From Chloroflexota bacterium (GTDB lineage Bacteria; Chloroflexota; Chloroflexia; Thermomicrobiales; JADLAZ01), in NCBI GenBank assembly GCA_020849725.1, contig JADLAZ010000114.1, positions 1 through 37,445 on the forward strand: a stretch of DNA of 37,445 nucleotides, given 5' to 3'. Positions 15,701 to 25,900 of the stretch are shown piece after piece. Positions within the stretch are counted from its first letter, which is position 1. The number at the start of each line of letters is the position of its first letter. A program made the translations under genes and the position numbers. A model generated the notes under the pieces. The model did no database searches and had not been told where the DNA came from. It was given only the letters and a program-made list of their open reading frames with translations.

Positions 15701-16344
15701 TGACGCTGCCCAGCGCCGTGCTGCGCGCCTGGCTGCTGGCGGCCGCCGATCGCCTCCAGGCCGAGGCAGCGCACTTGACCGCGCTCGACGCGGCCATCGG
15801 CGATGGCGACCACGGCCACAACATGGCCCGTGGCTTCGCCGCCGTCGCCGAGCGCCTGGCCGCGCAGACGACCGACGAGCCGGACGCGCTGCTGCGCCTG
15901 GCTGGCAGCGCGCTGATCTCGACCGTCGGCGGCGCGGCCGGGCCGCTCTATGGTACGGCGCTGCTGCGCGCCGCCGCCCCGCTGACCGGCAAGACCGCGC
16001 TGACGACCGCCGACCTGGCCGCCGCCTGGCGGGCGGCGCTCGGCGGCGTCGTCGCCCGCGGCAAGGCCGCGCCGGGTGAGAAGACGATGGTCGACGCGCT
16101 GCTGCCGGCGGTCGAGGCGCTGGAGGAGGCGGCCGCGCTCGGCGCGATCCCGGCCGAAGGGCTGGCGCGCGCCGCCGACGCCGCCGAGCGCGGCGCGCTG
16201 GACACGATCCCGCTGGTGGCAACTAAGGGCCGCGCCTCCTACCTGGGCGAGCGCAGCGCCGGTCACGAGGACCCCGGCGCGGCCAGCACGGCGCTGCTGC
16301 TGCGCGTGCTGGCCGACGTTGCCAGTGGCCAGGTGGGCCCGTAG
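15697..16344 (+). CDS. dhaL: Dihydroxyacetone kinase, DhaL subunit
   Basis: A 215-residue nucleotide-binding subunit of dihydroxyacetone kinase, an all-helical barrel. The motifs AAIGDGDHGHNMARGF (the Mg/ADP-binding DxDxH cluster), VGGAAGPLYGTALL, PGEKTMVDALLPA, ATKGRASYLGERSAGHEDPGA (the GHxDPGA signature) follow the family order. Length is normal for DhaL. The start overlaps the HEAT-like gene. Together with DhaK at 12862 it would phosphorylate dihydroxyacetone; in PTS systems DhaL carries ADP and is re-phosphorylated by DhaM, which is not seen here. Confidence 0.94.
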   Translation: MMTLPSAVLRAWLLAAADRLQAEAAHLTALDAAIGDGDHGHNMARGFAAVAERLAAQTTDEPDALLRLAGSALISTVGGAAGPLYGTALLRAAAPLTGKTALTTADLAAAWRAALGGVVARGKAAPGEKTMVDALLPAVEALEEAAALGAIPAEGLARAADAAERGALDTIPLVATKGRASYLGERSAGHEDPGAASTALLLRVLADVASGQVGP

Positions 16345-16377
16345 GCGGAGTAGCGGAGGAGAACGAGTGGAGCCAGG

Positions 16378-16405
16378 GGGCGAGGGGAACGAGAGACTCT
16401 CGCCC
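16378..16405. terminator. Possible hairpin between convergent dhaL and panC
   Basis: GGGCGAG (16378-16384) can pair with CTCGCCC (16399-16405), and an alternative inner hairpin CGAGAG-A-CTCTCG lies within it. It sits between the converging stops of dhaL and panC, where a terminator is expected. No T-run follows on either strand, so the call is weak. Confidence 0.3.
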
Positions 16406-16427
16406 TACGCCCCTGTGCCTCCTGACC

Positions 16428-17267
16428 CTATTCGCCGGCCAGGCGGACGTTGTCGATCAGGCGGGTTGGGCCGAGCCAGACGGCCAGTGATGCCAGCGCC
16501 GGGCCGGTCACCGTGTCCAGCTCCGCCAGCGTCTCGTCGTCGGCGATGCTGACGTAGTCGACGCGCGCCAGCGGCTCGGCCGCCAGCACTGCCTGCATCG
16601 CCGCGCGCAGCCGCGCACCGGCGCGCTCGCCGGCCGCGTAGGCGCGCTCGGCCGCCGCCAGCGCTTGGCGCAGCACCGGCGCGGCCCGCCGCTCGGCCGG
16701 CGACAGGTAGGCGTTGCGGCTGCTCAGCGCCAGGCCGTCCGGCTCGCGCACGGTCGGCGCGCCGATGATGCGCAGGTCGAAACCCAGGTCCGTCGTCAGC
16801 CGGCGGATGACGCGCAACTGCTGGGCGTCCTTCTCGCCGAAGACGGCTACGTCCGGCCGGGTCAGCGCGAACAGCTTCGTCACCACCGTCGCCACGCCGG
16901 CGAAGTGGCCGGGCCGCCGCTCGCCTTCGAGACCCTCGCTGACGCCGCTGACCGCGACGCGCGTGCTGAAGCCGGCTGGGTACATGTCGTGCGCGGCCGG
17001 CGTGAAGACCAGGTCCACGCCGGCCGCGCGCAGCTTGGCCAGGTCGCCGTCCAGGTCGCGTGGGTAGCTGGCCAGGTCCTCGCGCGGGCCGAACTGCAGC
17101 GGATTGACGAACACCGTCACCCAGACCACATCGGCCTCGGCGCGCGCCCGCGTCACCAGCGACAGATGGCCGGCGTGGAGCGCGCCCATCGTCGGCGCCA
17201 GCCCCAGCCGCCCGATCAGCGCCCGCCGCGCCGCCCACACCTCGGCCACCGTCGTCACTACGCGCAT
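16428..17267 (-). CDS. panC: Pantothenate synthetase
   Basis: A 279-residue cytidylyltransferase-fold enzyme that condenses pantoate and beta-alanine with ATP, the last step of pantothenate synthesis. Visible signatures are LAPTMGALHAGHLSLV (HIGH motif as HAGH), TVFVNPLQFGPREDLASYPR, GEKDAQQLRVIRRL, REPDGLALSSRNAYLS (KMSKS-like SSRN) and ARVDYVSI. Length is normal. Start ATG at 17267 gives the classical MRVVTTVAEV beginning. No panB or panD is in the window. It converges with dhaL and is divergent from adk. Confidence 0.96.
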   Translation of the reverse strand: MRVVTTVAEVWAARRALIGRLGLAPTMGALHAGHLSLVTRARAEADVVWVTVFVNPLQFGPREDLASYPRDLDGDLAKLRAAGVDLVFTPAAHDMYPAGFSTRVAVSGVSEGLEGERRPGHFAGVATVVTKLFALTRPDVAVFGEKDAQQLRVIRRLTTDLGFDLRIIGAPTVREPDGLALSSRNAYLSPAERRAAPVLRQALAAAERAYAAGERAGARLRAAMQAVLAAEPLARVDYVSIADDETLAELDTVTGPALASLAVWLGPTRLIDNVRLAGE

Positions 17268-17591
17268 CCGCCCCGCTCCTCACTGCTCCATCGGCCCGCG
17301 CCGCACCGGCCGGTCGACCGATGGGAGATTTGCCGGCGCTGTCCGTACAATACGGGTACAGGGTCCACCGTGGCGGTACCACCTTCATCTCCCACGAGCA
17401 ACCAGCAACTGACAGACTTCCTACCACGCTCCTACCCGCTCCTGCTCGTGCAGTATTTCACGAAGTGATAGACTGATGCATACCAGGTCGCGGCGCGCTC
17501 ACCAGCGCCGGTGAGCGGATCGGCCGGCCCTCGCGGTTACGCGGCGTCTGTGTCCCACTGACGGGGCGGACGAAGCAGAAAGGGAACAACG
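17268..17591. other. Intergenic region between divergent panC and adk
   Basis: 324 bases without a gene. It holds AT-richer spots (TACAAT at 17346-17351; a stretch near 17452-17480 with TAGACT) that may serve as -10 elements for the divergent genes, but I could not pair either with a convincing -35. No hairpin with a T-run, tRNA or small gene with a good start was seen. Confidence 0.5.
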
Positions 17592-18299
17592 ATGTTCATC
17601 GTACTGCTTGGCCCCCCTGGCGCGGGCAAAGGCACCCAGGCCGAGCACCTGGTCAATCGGCTCGACATCCCCCAGATCTCCACTGGCAACCTGCTGCGCG
17701 AAGCGGTGCAGCGGCGCACCCCGCTCGGTCTGCAAGCGGCCGCCTTCATCGACCGGGGCGAACTGGTGCCGGACGCGATCACCGGCCAGCTGCTGGCCCA
17801 GCGGCTCGACCAGCCCGATGCCCGCCGCGGCGCCATCTTCGACGGCTACCCGCGCACGATCATTCAGGCCACCGCACTCGATGCTGAGCTGGCCCGCCGC
17901 GGGGCGCGTGTCGCCGTGGCCGTGGCGCTCGACATCTCCGGCGACGTGATCGTCCAGCGACTCAGCAGCCGGCGCGTCTGCGCTCGCTGCGGCGCGACCT
18001 ACAACGCCATCACCAACCCACCGCGCGAGGCCGACATCTGCGACCGCTGCGGCGACGCGCTCGTCTGCCGCGCCGACGACTCGCCGCGGGTGATCCGGCG
18101 GCGCATGGACATCTACCGAGCCGAGGCCGGTCCGATCGAGGACTACTATGCCTCCCAGGGCCGGCTGGCGATCGTCGCCGCCGACCAGCCGACCGATCGG
18201 GTGACCGACGCGCTGCTGGCAACGGTGCGCCGCACGACGCTCTACCAGCCCGTGCCCCCGCTCGACTTCACCGCCCTCACCAGCCTGGCCCGGCGCTAG
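17592..18299 (+). CDS. adk: Adenylate kinase
   Basis: A 235-residue nucleoside monophosphate kinase that interconverts ATP + AMP and 2 ADP. The P-loop LLGPPGAGKGTQ, the AMP-binding ISTGNLLREAV, the IFDGYPRT motif (usually FDGFPRT) and RRMDIYRAEAGPIEDYY are present. The LID carries two CxxC pairs (VCARCGATYN and CDRCGDAL), so it is the long, zinc-binding form. It is slightly longer than usual because of the C-terminal tail. It is not in the usual secY-adk-map ribosomal context. ATG 17592 lies after an AAAGGGAAC stretch that serves as ribosome site. Confidence 0.95.
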   Translation: MFIVLLGPPGAGKGTQAEHLVNRLDIPQISTGNLLREAVQRRTPLGLQAAAFIDRGELVPDAITGQLLAQRLDQPDARRGAIFDGYPRTIIQATALDAELARRGARVAVAVALDISGDVIVQRLSSRRVCARCGATYNAITNPPREADICDRCGDALVCRADDSPRVIRRRMDIYRAEAGPIEDYYASQGRLAIVAADQPTDRVTDALLATVRRTTLYQPVPPLDFTALTSLARR

Positions 18300-18433
18300 A
18301 CCCGGCGCCGGCCCACCGTCATGCCTGGTCGCACCGTGTCGCGCGGCTGGTCACAACCGGGGACAGCTCAGTACAATGAGCGCACGCGCCGCGGTCGCCG
18401 CCGGCGCTCATCTGAGTGGGAGACGCGGCGCAG

Positions 18434-18901
18434 ATGACCGAGTTGACCAATCCGCTCACCTGGGACTACCTGACGCGGGTGCCGAAGGGCTATGAGGCCT
18501 ATGGCCCGCTCGCCATCGCCTTTCTGGTGCTGTTCGGGGTGGGGTTCGTCGGCGCGCTGGTGCTGAGCCGGGTGCTCGACCGGCGCTTCCGCGAGCACGA
18601 CCTGCACCGCCGCCTGGCGCAGCGGGCCACGCAGATCGCCGCCTGGGTCTTCGGCGTCGGGCTGACCTGCTTCGGCTTCCGCGCGCTGGAGTTGCCGCTC
18701 CTGGGCATGCGGCTGTGGCTCTACCTGTCGGCGCTGGCAGTGCTGGTGATGATCGGGCTGGGCGTCTGGTACAGGCTGGCGCGCTACCCGGCCGAGAAGG
18801 CGCGCTACGACCAGGCGGCCGAGCGCCAGCAGTACCTGCGCGCCAGTGGTGGCGGCCGCCGCGGCCGGAGTGAGCGCCGCGTCGCGCGCCAGCGCCGCTA
18901 G
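18434..18901 (+). CDS. Small membrane protein of unknown function
   Basis: A 155-residue protein with three hydrophobic segments (about residues 30-52, 75-90 and 94-116) separated by basic loops (RVLDRRFREHD), and a very basic C-terminal tail (GGRRGRSERRVARQRR). I do not recognise the family. ATG 18434 is preferred to an upstream GTG at 18416, with GGGAG 11 bases before it. TGGTCA-N18-TACAAT (18348-18377) could be its promoter. It converges with the regulator at 18909. The Arg-rich tail may bind nucleic acid or phospholipid, but that is only inference. Confidence 0.7.
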   Translation: MTELTNPLTWDYLTRVPKGYEAYGPLAIAFLVLFGVGFVGALVLSRVLDRRFREHDLHRRLAQRATQIAAWVFGVGLTCFGFRALELPLLGMRLWLYLSALAVLVMIGLGVWYRLARYPAEKARYDQAAERQQYLRASGGGRRGRSERRVARQRR

Positions 18902-18908
18902 CGCCAGC

Positions 18909-21533
18909 TCAGCGCGCTGGCTCCGGCAGCGCGTCGATCACATCCAGCGCGTCGACCGCCAATGTCCAGGCCATCGGCGCCGCCCGACCGGCGGCCCAGG
19001 CCGCGGCGAAGACCGTCTCGCCCAGCGCGGCCCGGGCCTGCGTCTCGGTGGCCGCGCGGGCGGGTTGCTCCACCGGCGGCACAGGACCGCCCAGGCGCTC
19101 TCGCAGCAGCGTCGCCGCGCCGAGCAGCACGGCTGCCCGCGCCGGCTGGCCGATCGCCAGCGCCACCCGCGCCAGCTCGTCGAGGGCGCCGGGCATGCCG
19201 CGCTGGTCGCGGGTCTCGCGCAACAGGTTCAGGCTGGTCGCCAGCAAGGACGCCGCCTGCGGGTAGTCCTGACGCGCGGTCGCCATGACGCCCAGCTCGA
19301 GATAGAAGCGAGCCGTGCTGGGACGATCGCCGAGGCGCTCCAGCGTGGGCTGCGCCTCTGCCAGCAGCGCGGCCGCCCGCGGCAGATCGCCCTGGTAGCG
19401 GACGGTGATGGCCAGGTCTTGCAGCACGCGCGCCGTGCCCCAGGCATCGCCAATGCCGCGCATCAGCGGCAGGCTCTCGGCGAGCAGCGCGGCTGACCGG
19501 TCCAGGTCGGTCCGGTGGCGGGCGGTGACTCCCAGCTCGCGCAGTGCCCAGGCGACGCCGCGCTCGTGCCCAAGGGCGCGGAAGAGCGCCAACGCCTCCT
19601 CCAACTGCCGCACGGTCGCCGCGGCGTGCCCCAGGTTGCGGGTCGCGATCGCCAGCTCGTGCAGCGCCCAGGCCATGCCGTGGTGGTCGTCGAGGGCGCG
19701 GAAGCGCACCAGGGCCTCTCCCAGCAGGTGGGTCGCCGACTCGTACTCGCCGCGCAGGCGCGCGGCGACGCCCAACTGGTGCAGGGTGGCAGCGGCGCCA
19801 GGCGCGTCATCGGCAGCCTGGAAGAGCGCCAGCGCCTCGGTCAGCGGCACACCGGCGCGAGCCGTGTCGCCGCCCGGCAGCAGCAGCGTGCCAAGCCAGA
19901 GCAGCGCGCGTGCGCGCCAGCGTGGGTCCACGGGCGCGCCGGCCGCCAGTGCCCGCTCCAGCCAGCCCCGGCCCTCGTCGTGATGGCCGTGACTGTGCCA
20001 GTAGCGCGCCAGCGCGCCGGCCAGCCGCAGGCCCAGCGCCGCGCCGGCCGCATCGTCCAGGCTCCAGGCCAGCGCGGCGCGCGCGTTGTCGTGGTCGGCG
20101 TCCAGCCGCGCCAGCCAGCGCCGCTGCTCTGGGCCGCGCAGCCCGCACTCGGCGGCCTCGGCCAGCGCTAGATAGGTCTGGGCATGCTCCTCCCGCACGA
20201 CGGCCAGCTCACCACTCTCGGCCAGCTGCTCCAGACCGTACTCGCGCACGATCTCCAGCAGCCGATAGCGCGGCTCGCCCTCCCAATCGTGCCCGACGTG
20301 GACCATGCTCTGCTGGACCAGCCCGGTCAAACCGGCCAGCACAGCCGTGGCCGGCAGGTCCGGTCCCGCGCCGACCCGCTCAACCGCCTCGAGGGTGAAG
20401 CCGCCGGTGAAGACGGCCAGGCGGCGAAGGAGCGCCCGCTCGGCTGGCGACAGCAGCTCGTGACTCCAGGCCAGCGTGGCGCGCAGTGTCTGGTGCCGCG
20501 CCGGTCGGTCGCGCAGCCCGCTCACCAGCAACCCCAGCCGGTTGTCGAGCCGCCGCCGCAGCGCCGCTGGCGGCAGCACCGTGACCTGGGCGGCCGCCAG
20601 CTCGATCGCGAGCGGTAGCCCGTCGACCTGGGCGCAGATCGCGGCCACGGCTGGCGCGCTGTCATCGGTCAGCGCGAAGGCCGGCGCGGCGGCCCGCGCC
20701 CGCTCGACAAACAGCGCCACGGCCTCCACCCCGGCCAGCGCCGCCGCCGTCGGCGGCGTCGTCACGTCAGGCAGCGCCAGCGTCGGCACCGGCGCTTCAT
20801 ATTCGCCCGAGATCCGCAGCACGCTGCGGCTGGTCACCAGCAGTCGCAGGCGTGGTGTGGCCGCCAGCAAGTGTGCCAGCAGCGGCGCGGCCGAGGCGAC
20901 TTGCTCGAAGTTGTCCAGCACCAGCAGCAGGCGCCGGTCGCCGATGGCGCTGGCCAGGCGCGCGACCGCCTGATTGCCACCACTGACCGGCGCCGCCAGC
21001 GCCCGCGCGATCGTCGGCACGACCAGCGTCGGGTCGCGCAGCCCGGCCAGATCAACGAACCAGACGCCGCCGGCAAAGTCGCCGGCCGCCCGCTCCGCCG
21101 CCGCGACTTCCAGCGCGACGCGGGTCTTGCCGACGCCGCCGGGACCGGTCAGCGTCACCAGGCGCACGCCGGGCTGGCGCAGCAGCGCTCCGACGGCCGC
21201 GATCTCCTGCTGCCGGCCGACGAGCGTCGTCAGTGGCGCGGGCAGCGGCGCCGGCGCGGCCACCTCGGTCGCCGGGCGCGTGGGCGACCCGAGCGCCGCC
21301 ACCAGCCGCTCGCCGCGGGCGCCACGGACAAAGACCTCGCGCGCCAGTGGCGCGATCGCCAGGTGCTCGGCCAGCCGCGCCGCCAGCTCCTTCGATGGCC
21401 GGCGCTCATCCCCCTCGATCATGCGCAGCATGACACTCGAGCAGGCCGCTGCCCGCGCCAGCTCCGCCTGCGTCAGGTCGAGCGCCTTGCGCCGCCGCTG
21501 CAGCCAGCGGCCAAACGACACCTCGGCCTCCAT
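18909..21533 (-). CDS. HTH / NB-ARC ATPase / TPR transcriptional regulator
   Basis: An 874-residue regulator of the type common in Chloroflexota and actinobacteria. Residues 5-60 form an XRE-type helix-turn-helix (LTQAELARAAACSSVMLRMIEG). An NB-ARC/AfsR-like ATPase follows with Walker A GPGGVGKT (130-137), Walker B RLLLVLDNFE (201-210) and a TSRSVLRISGE sensor segment. The second half (about 420-840) consists of TPR-like helices with repeated LGxxAxxxGDxxxA spacing (for example LGVAARLRGEYESA, LAIATRNLGHAAATV). By analogy, a signal sensed by the TPR part triggers nucleotide-dependent oligomerisation. Target genes cannot be read; the nearest divergent gene is the PhyH-like oxygenase, a plausible target. 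Confidence 0.88.
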   Translation of the reverse strand: MEAEVSFGRWLQRRRKALDLTQAELARAAACSSVMLRMIEGDERRPSKELAARLAEHLAIAPLAREVFVRGARGERLVAALGSPTRPATEVAAPAPLPAPLTTLVGRQQEIAAVGALLRQPGVRLVTLTGPGGVGKTRVALEVAAAERAAGDFAGGVWFVDLAGLRDPTLVVPTIARALAAPVSGGNQAVARLASAIGDRRLLLVLDNFEQVASAAPLLAHLLAATPRLRLLVTSRSVLRISGEYEAPVPTLALPDVTTPPTAAALAGVEAVALFVERARAAAPAFALTDDSAPAVAAICAQVDGLPLAIELAAAQVTVLPPAALRRRLDNRLGLLVSGLRDRPARHQTLRATLAWSHELLSPAERALLRRLAVFTGGFTLEAVERVGAGPDLPATAVLAGLTGLVQQSMVHVGHDWEGEPRYRLLEIVREYGLEQLAESGELAVVREEHAQTYLALAEAAECGLRGPEQRRWLARLDADHDNARAALAWSLDDAAGAALGLRLAGALARYWHSHGHHDEGRGWLERALAAGAPVDPRWRARALLWLGTLLLPGGDTARAGVPLTEALALFQAADDAPGAAATLHQLGVAARLRGEYESATHLLGEALVRFRALDDHHGMAWALHELAIATRNLGHAAATVRQLEEALALFRALGHERGVAWALRELGVTARHRTDLDRSAALLAESLPLMRGIGDAWGTARVLQDLAITVRYQGDLPRAAALLAEAQPTLERLGDRPSTARFYLELGVMATARQDYPQAASLLATSLNLLRETRDQRGMPGALDELARVALAIGQPARAAVLLGAATLLRERLGGPVPPVEQPARAATETQARAALGETVFAAAWAAGRAAPMAWTLAVDALDVIDALPEPAR

Positions 21534-21886
21534 GGCCCGCCTCCCCAGGCACGACCGACACCGCCACTCAGGGCGCGCCCACGCGGGTCAGCATCAGCGC
21601 GACACCGGCGCGCTACGGACCACGCCGTCGCCTGCTGTATCATCGATCGATTCTGCACAGTATAACGTATGCCACTCCAGTGCGGTGAGCCGGCGCGACG
21701 GGACGGGCGGGCGTTAGACGCGGGCGCAGCGGGCGTGTGGCCGGCGGTTGACGCCGTCGCCCCAGCCGCTACACTGGTGCGACCGTTGAAGGCTGTCTCG
21801 CGCGCCCGTGGTCGTCCACCGCGACCGCGCGGCACGGGGCGCGGGCGAGGTGGCCCAGGGTCGCACCACAGCGAGAGGAGAAGGGC
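21534..21886. other. Divergent intergenic region between the regulator and the oxygenase
   Basis: 353 bases without a convincing gene. It contains the oxygenase promoter (21748-21775), a 10-base palindrome ATCGATCGAT (21642-21651) and an AT-richer stretch TATAACGTAT nearby that could host the leftward promoter of the regulator. No RNA structure was recognised. Confidence 0.5.
21748..21775 (+). promoter_or_regulatory. Promoter of the PhyH-like oxygenase gene
   Basis: TTGACG (21748-21753), 16-base spacer, TACACT (21770-21775), about 110 bases upstream of ATG 21887. GAGAGGAG just before the start is the ribosome site. The long leader leaves room for regulation, but no riboswitch was recognised. 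Confidence 0.6.
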
Positions 21887-22786
21887 ATGACCGAGCAGGG
21901 GAGCCGTCCGGCCGTGCCGGCGACGCCGGTCGAGCAGGTCGGCGCGGCCGTGTTCGACAACGCCACCGCCGCGCCGCACGACCCGGCGCTCTACGCCCAC
22001 GGCGGCCTGGCCGACACGCTCGCCGGCCTCGACGCCCTCGACACGATCGCCGTCGCCCGCTACCGTCAGGACGGCTTCCTGGCGATCGAGCCAGGCTTCA
22101 GTACCGTCGAGATCGCCGCCGCGCTGGACGGGCTCACCGACCTGCTCATGGGCTGCTACCCCGATTTCAAGGGCATCCAGTTCGAGCGCAGCGCGCGGGC
22201 GCAGCTGGCGACGATGTCGCTCGAGGAGCGCCAGGACGCCGTGCGCAAGCTGATGGGGTTCACGGCGGTCGAGCCGCGGCTGGACGCGCTGGCGCGGCAC
22301 CCACGGCTGCTGGCGGCCGTCCGGCGGCTGCTCGGCGCCGAGCCGGCCATGTTCCAGGACATGGCGCTGCTCAAGCCGCCGCGCGGCCGCGAGAAGCCCT
22401 GGCACCAGGACCACGCCTACTTCGACTTCCCGCTCGGCACGCCGATCGTCGGCGTCTGGATCGCGCTGGACGCGGCGACGCCGGAGAACGGCTGCATGCG
22501 CATGATCCCCGGTAGCCACCACGGCGGGCCGGTCGTCCACTTCCAGCGGCGCGACTGGCAGATCTGCGACACCGACATCCACGGCCGGCCGATCGTGGCC
22601 GTGCCGCTGCTGCCGGGCGGGCTGCTGCTGTTCGACGGCCTCTGCCAGCACGGCACGCCCTACAACCCGACCGGCGCGCGCCGGCGGGCCGTCCAGTTCC
22701 ACTACGCGCCGGTCGACGCCGTGCGCGGCAGCGAGGCCGAGCGGCTGGCGGTGTTCGGCAGCGAGGGGAAGAACGTCGAGTGTTGA
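21887..22786 (+). CDS. Phytanoyl-CoA dioxygenase (PhyH) family oxygenase
   Basis: A 299-residue Fe(II)/2-oxoglutarate-dependent oxygenase. The facial triad is visible: H173 and D175 in KPWHQDHAYFDFP (HxD) and H255 in LCQHGTPYNPTG. A following basic stretch (ARRRAVQFHY) supplies the 2-oxoglutarate-binding Arg. PENGCMRMIPGSHHGG is the typical strand before the jelly-roll turn. Such enzymes hydroxylate lipids or secondary metabolites; the substrate is unknown. The last 100 bases recur in damaged form at 29424-29526 on the far side of the RHS island, so the gene marks the left boundary of the island. Confidence 0.9.
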   Translation: MTEQGSRPAVPATPVEQVGAAVFDNATAAPHDPALYAHGGLADTLAGLDALDTIAVARYRQDGFLAIEPGFSTVEIAAALDGLTDLLMGCYPDFKGIQFERSARAQLATMSLEERQDAVRKLMGFTAVEPRLDALARHPRLLAAVRRLLGAEPAMFQDMALLKPPRGREKPWHQDHAYFDFPLGTPIVGVWIALDAATPENGCMRMIPGSHHGGPVVHFQRRDWQICDTDIHGRPIVAVPLLPGGLLLFDGLCQHGTPYNPTGARRRAVQFHYAPVDAVRGSEAERLAVFGSEGKNVEC

Positions 22787-22875
22787 GGCATGAGTGCTAA
22801 AGTGAGAGTACCATCAACTGGGACGGCAGAAGCTCGCTGCGCTATCGTCCGTCATTGAGGCACTGACGATCGTCG

Positions 22876-22905
22876 TTGGTTCCGATTCGCGAATCAGAGT
22901 AGCAT
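22876..22905 (+). promoter_or_regulatory. Promoter-like site with a central palindrome before the RHS gene
   Basis: TTGGTT (22876-22881), 18-base spacer, TAGCAT (22900-22905). The spacer contains GATTCGCGAATC (22884-22895), a perfect 12-base palindrome that would be a natural operator. It lies about 45 bases before the RHS start. Hexamers are imperfect, so the promoter call is tentative. Confidence 0.4.
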
Positions 22906-22947
22906 GACCCGGCTGGTGGTTTTCAGGCTCCAAGTGAGCACGTTCCT

Positions 22948-25900
22948 ATGCTCTTTTCCAGCAATGTCGTCACCCGGCTTGGTCTGCTCCTCAGAGGCCA
23001 CGGCCACCGGCCAGGACTACGATTAGCCAGGCCTGATCGGAGGATCGGGCGTACACGGCTAAGGCGTCGTCAGGCAATTGGACGGGTCATTCTGCGTCTG
23101 TGGCTCGTGCTGGCGCTCCTGACCCCACCCGGCCCAGGCACCAGCGAGGGCATGGCCTGGCTTACCCGTACGGTCGGGCAGGTGGGGAGTCCGTTTCTTG
23201 CACGCCTGGTCACTGGCACTGGGAGTCTATGGTGGCGGGTCGTCTGGGTCGTGCCTGGCGCGCTGGTGACAGTCGCTCCAGCCCAGGCCCAGCAAGCCCT
23301 GCTGACGACCGCCACACGGCTCGGCGATGCCTTCACCGGCCCGGTTGAGGTCGCCGTCCATCCAACCAGCGGCAGCGCTGCCTGGGTCCTGGAAGACCTC
23401 GGCACCAGCCTGCAGGTCCGCCGGCACGACGAGACTGGTCGACTCGTCGTCGCGACGGTGCCCGAAACCGCCAGTTTGCCCACCTTCCCGACCTACCCCC
23501 TCTTTCTGGGTGGCAACGTTGAAGGCTTCGATCTCGACCAAGCCGGGAACCTGTACATCGCCGGCGAGATCGTCGACGACAGTGCTGCGCCGCGCTACAT
23601 CTACCGCCTGACTGGCAACCCGGCCAGTCCGGTGGCAGTGGTCGCCGAGAGCTTCCCGTCTGGTGGCGAGCCCTCCGGCAACGGTGGCCCGTCACAAGGG
23701 GCCGTCTTCGAGCGGCCCCGGGCCTTTCGCTATCATCGCGGCACGAACGCGCTCTACTTCTACGCAGGCACAATCGTCCTCGTCGGACCACAGGGAGGCA
23801 CTGACTGCTACAGTGGCGCCGGGCCGACCTATGTCCCGCCCACGGGCGTCGACACGACGCTGGTGCGCAACCCGCCCGGCACCTTCACGGCCACTCATCA
23901 GGACCAGACCCGCTGGGAGTTCGACGGCGCTGGCCGGTTGACCGCCATCGTCGACCGATTTGGCAACCAGTCGGCTCTGACCTACAACACTAGCGGACAA
24001 CCCACCACCATTAGCGATCCAGCCGGGCGCGGCGTGCTGACGCTGACTTACTACGACACCGGCCGGCTGTGGAAGGTGACCGACTGGGCCAACCCCGCCC
24101 GCGTCGTCGAGTATCGGTACGAGGGCGCTAGCGAAGACAGTGGGCGACTGACAAAGGTGATCGACCGCGAGGGAAGCGTCACCCAGTATGGCTACGACGG
24201 GACAACGCACCGTCTGACGATGATCACCGATCCCAACGGCCACGTCGCCGTTACCAACCACTACGATGCCCAGGGCCGCGTCGACTGGCAGAAGGACGCG
24301 CGCGGACTGACCACCGGCCAGCAGACGACGCTCAGCTACGTTACCAACGGCGACGGGACCAAGACGACCACGGTTACCTATCCAGCGACCTCGTACGAGC
24401 CAGCCTGGAACCCGGTGGTGATCGACCACTACGATACCAACAGCCGATTATCCAGCAGAGTCTTCAAGTCAACATCAAACAGCGCGGAGTGGATCACTGA
24501 GAGCTACACCTATGATGCGGGCAACAACCGGACGTCTGTCACCGACGGTCGAGGTCACACAACCACCTTTTGCTACGACGTCGATGACGCCGGTCAGCCA
24601 ATTGCTGGTAGCGCCCGTCACCTGACACGACGCATCGAGCCGGCGCCAGTCGCCGGCCAGCCCCGACCCGTGTCGTTGTTTCGGTACGACAGCAAGCACA
24701 ACGTGATCCAGGTCATTCCGCCGAAGGGCGTGGCCAGCAGCTCTACCACCGACTGCACTTCGAATCTCAGCGGAGCGCTGACCCTCGCCTACGCCACCGA
24801 TCTGACGTACAACGCGACGCAGACCACACTAACGGCAATCACCCGCCACTACTCTGATCCGGACCTGGGTGCGCTTTCTGCGACCACCAAGTACGAGTAT
24901 GGTGACGCAGCCAACCCCGGCCTTGTGACTCGGATCATCCCGCCACGCGGCAATGGCGGCGGTAGCCCAGACTACGCCTACGCCGCATCCTTCGCCTACG
25001 GAGCTTCGGGCAGCCAGGCCGGCATGCTCATAAGTATGACCGTGCCGGCCGGCAGTGGGACGAACACGCCCGCCGGTACGACCAGCTACACATATGACTC
25101 AGTCGGACGTCGCTTGACGCTGGTTGACCCGCTGCACGGTACGCCAGGCGATCACGCGTGGGAGTACACATATGACAAAGAAGACCGCCTGGCGATCATG
25201 CGTGCCCCGGCCCCGGCCGTCGGAGGCAGCAAGCTGGTCACCGAGTATCGCTACGACACTGCCGGCAACCGGGTAGTCGCCATCGATGCTAGTGGTCAGG
25301 TGACGAAGTTCGCTTACGACGAGCGCGATAGCCTGCGGCTAGTCTGCCAGAAGATCACGGCGTGGAGTGACCCGGCGCCCGTGACGGCCTGCCCGGCCGG
25401 CACGATCGCCACCGTCTACACCTACGATCACCGTGGAAACCTGGCGCGTGTGACCCGTGCCAGCGGTGATGCAAGCGATGAGCGTGCGACCGACTACACG
25501 TACGATGGCCTGAACCGACTCCGCGCAGAGATCCAATATCCAAACTGGCCATCACTGGCGACCACTCTAACGAGCACGGTCACGTACGACCTGGCCAGCA
25601 ACCGGCGCACGGTCGTGGACCCGTTGGGGCAGGCAACGACCTTTAGTTACGACCAGCGCAATCGGTTGACCGGCGTTGACTACAGCGACGCAGTCACGCC
25701 CGATGTCACCTATCAGTACGACGCCAACAGCAACCGCACCAGCATGGCCGACGGCACCGGTACGACGACCTACGTCTATGACGAACTGAACCGTCTGCTG
25801 TCGGTCACAGCCCCGGCAGTGCCGGCCAGCAAGACCGTCAGCTGCCGCTACGACCGCGACGGCAATCGTCGCAAGCTTCTCTACCCCGACAGTACCGCCG

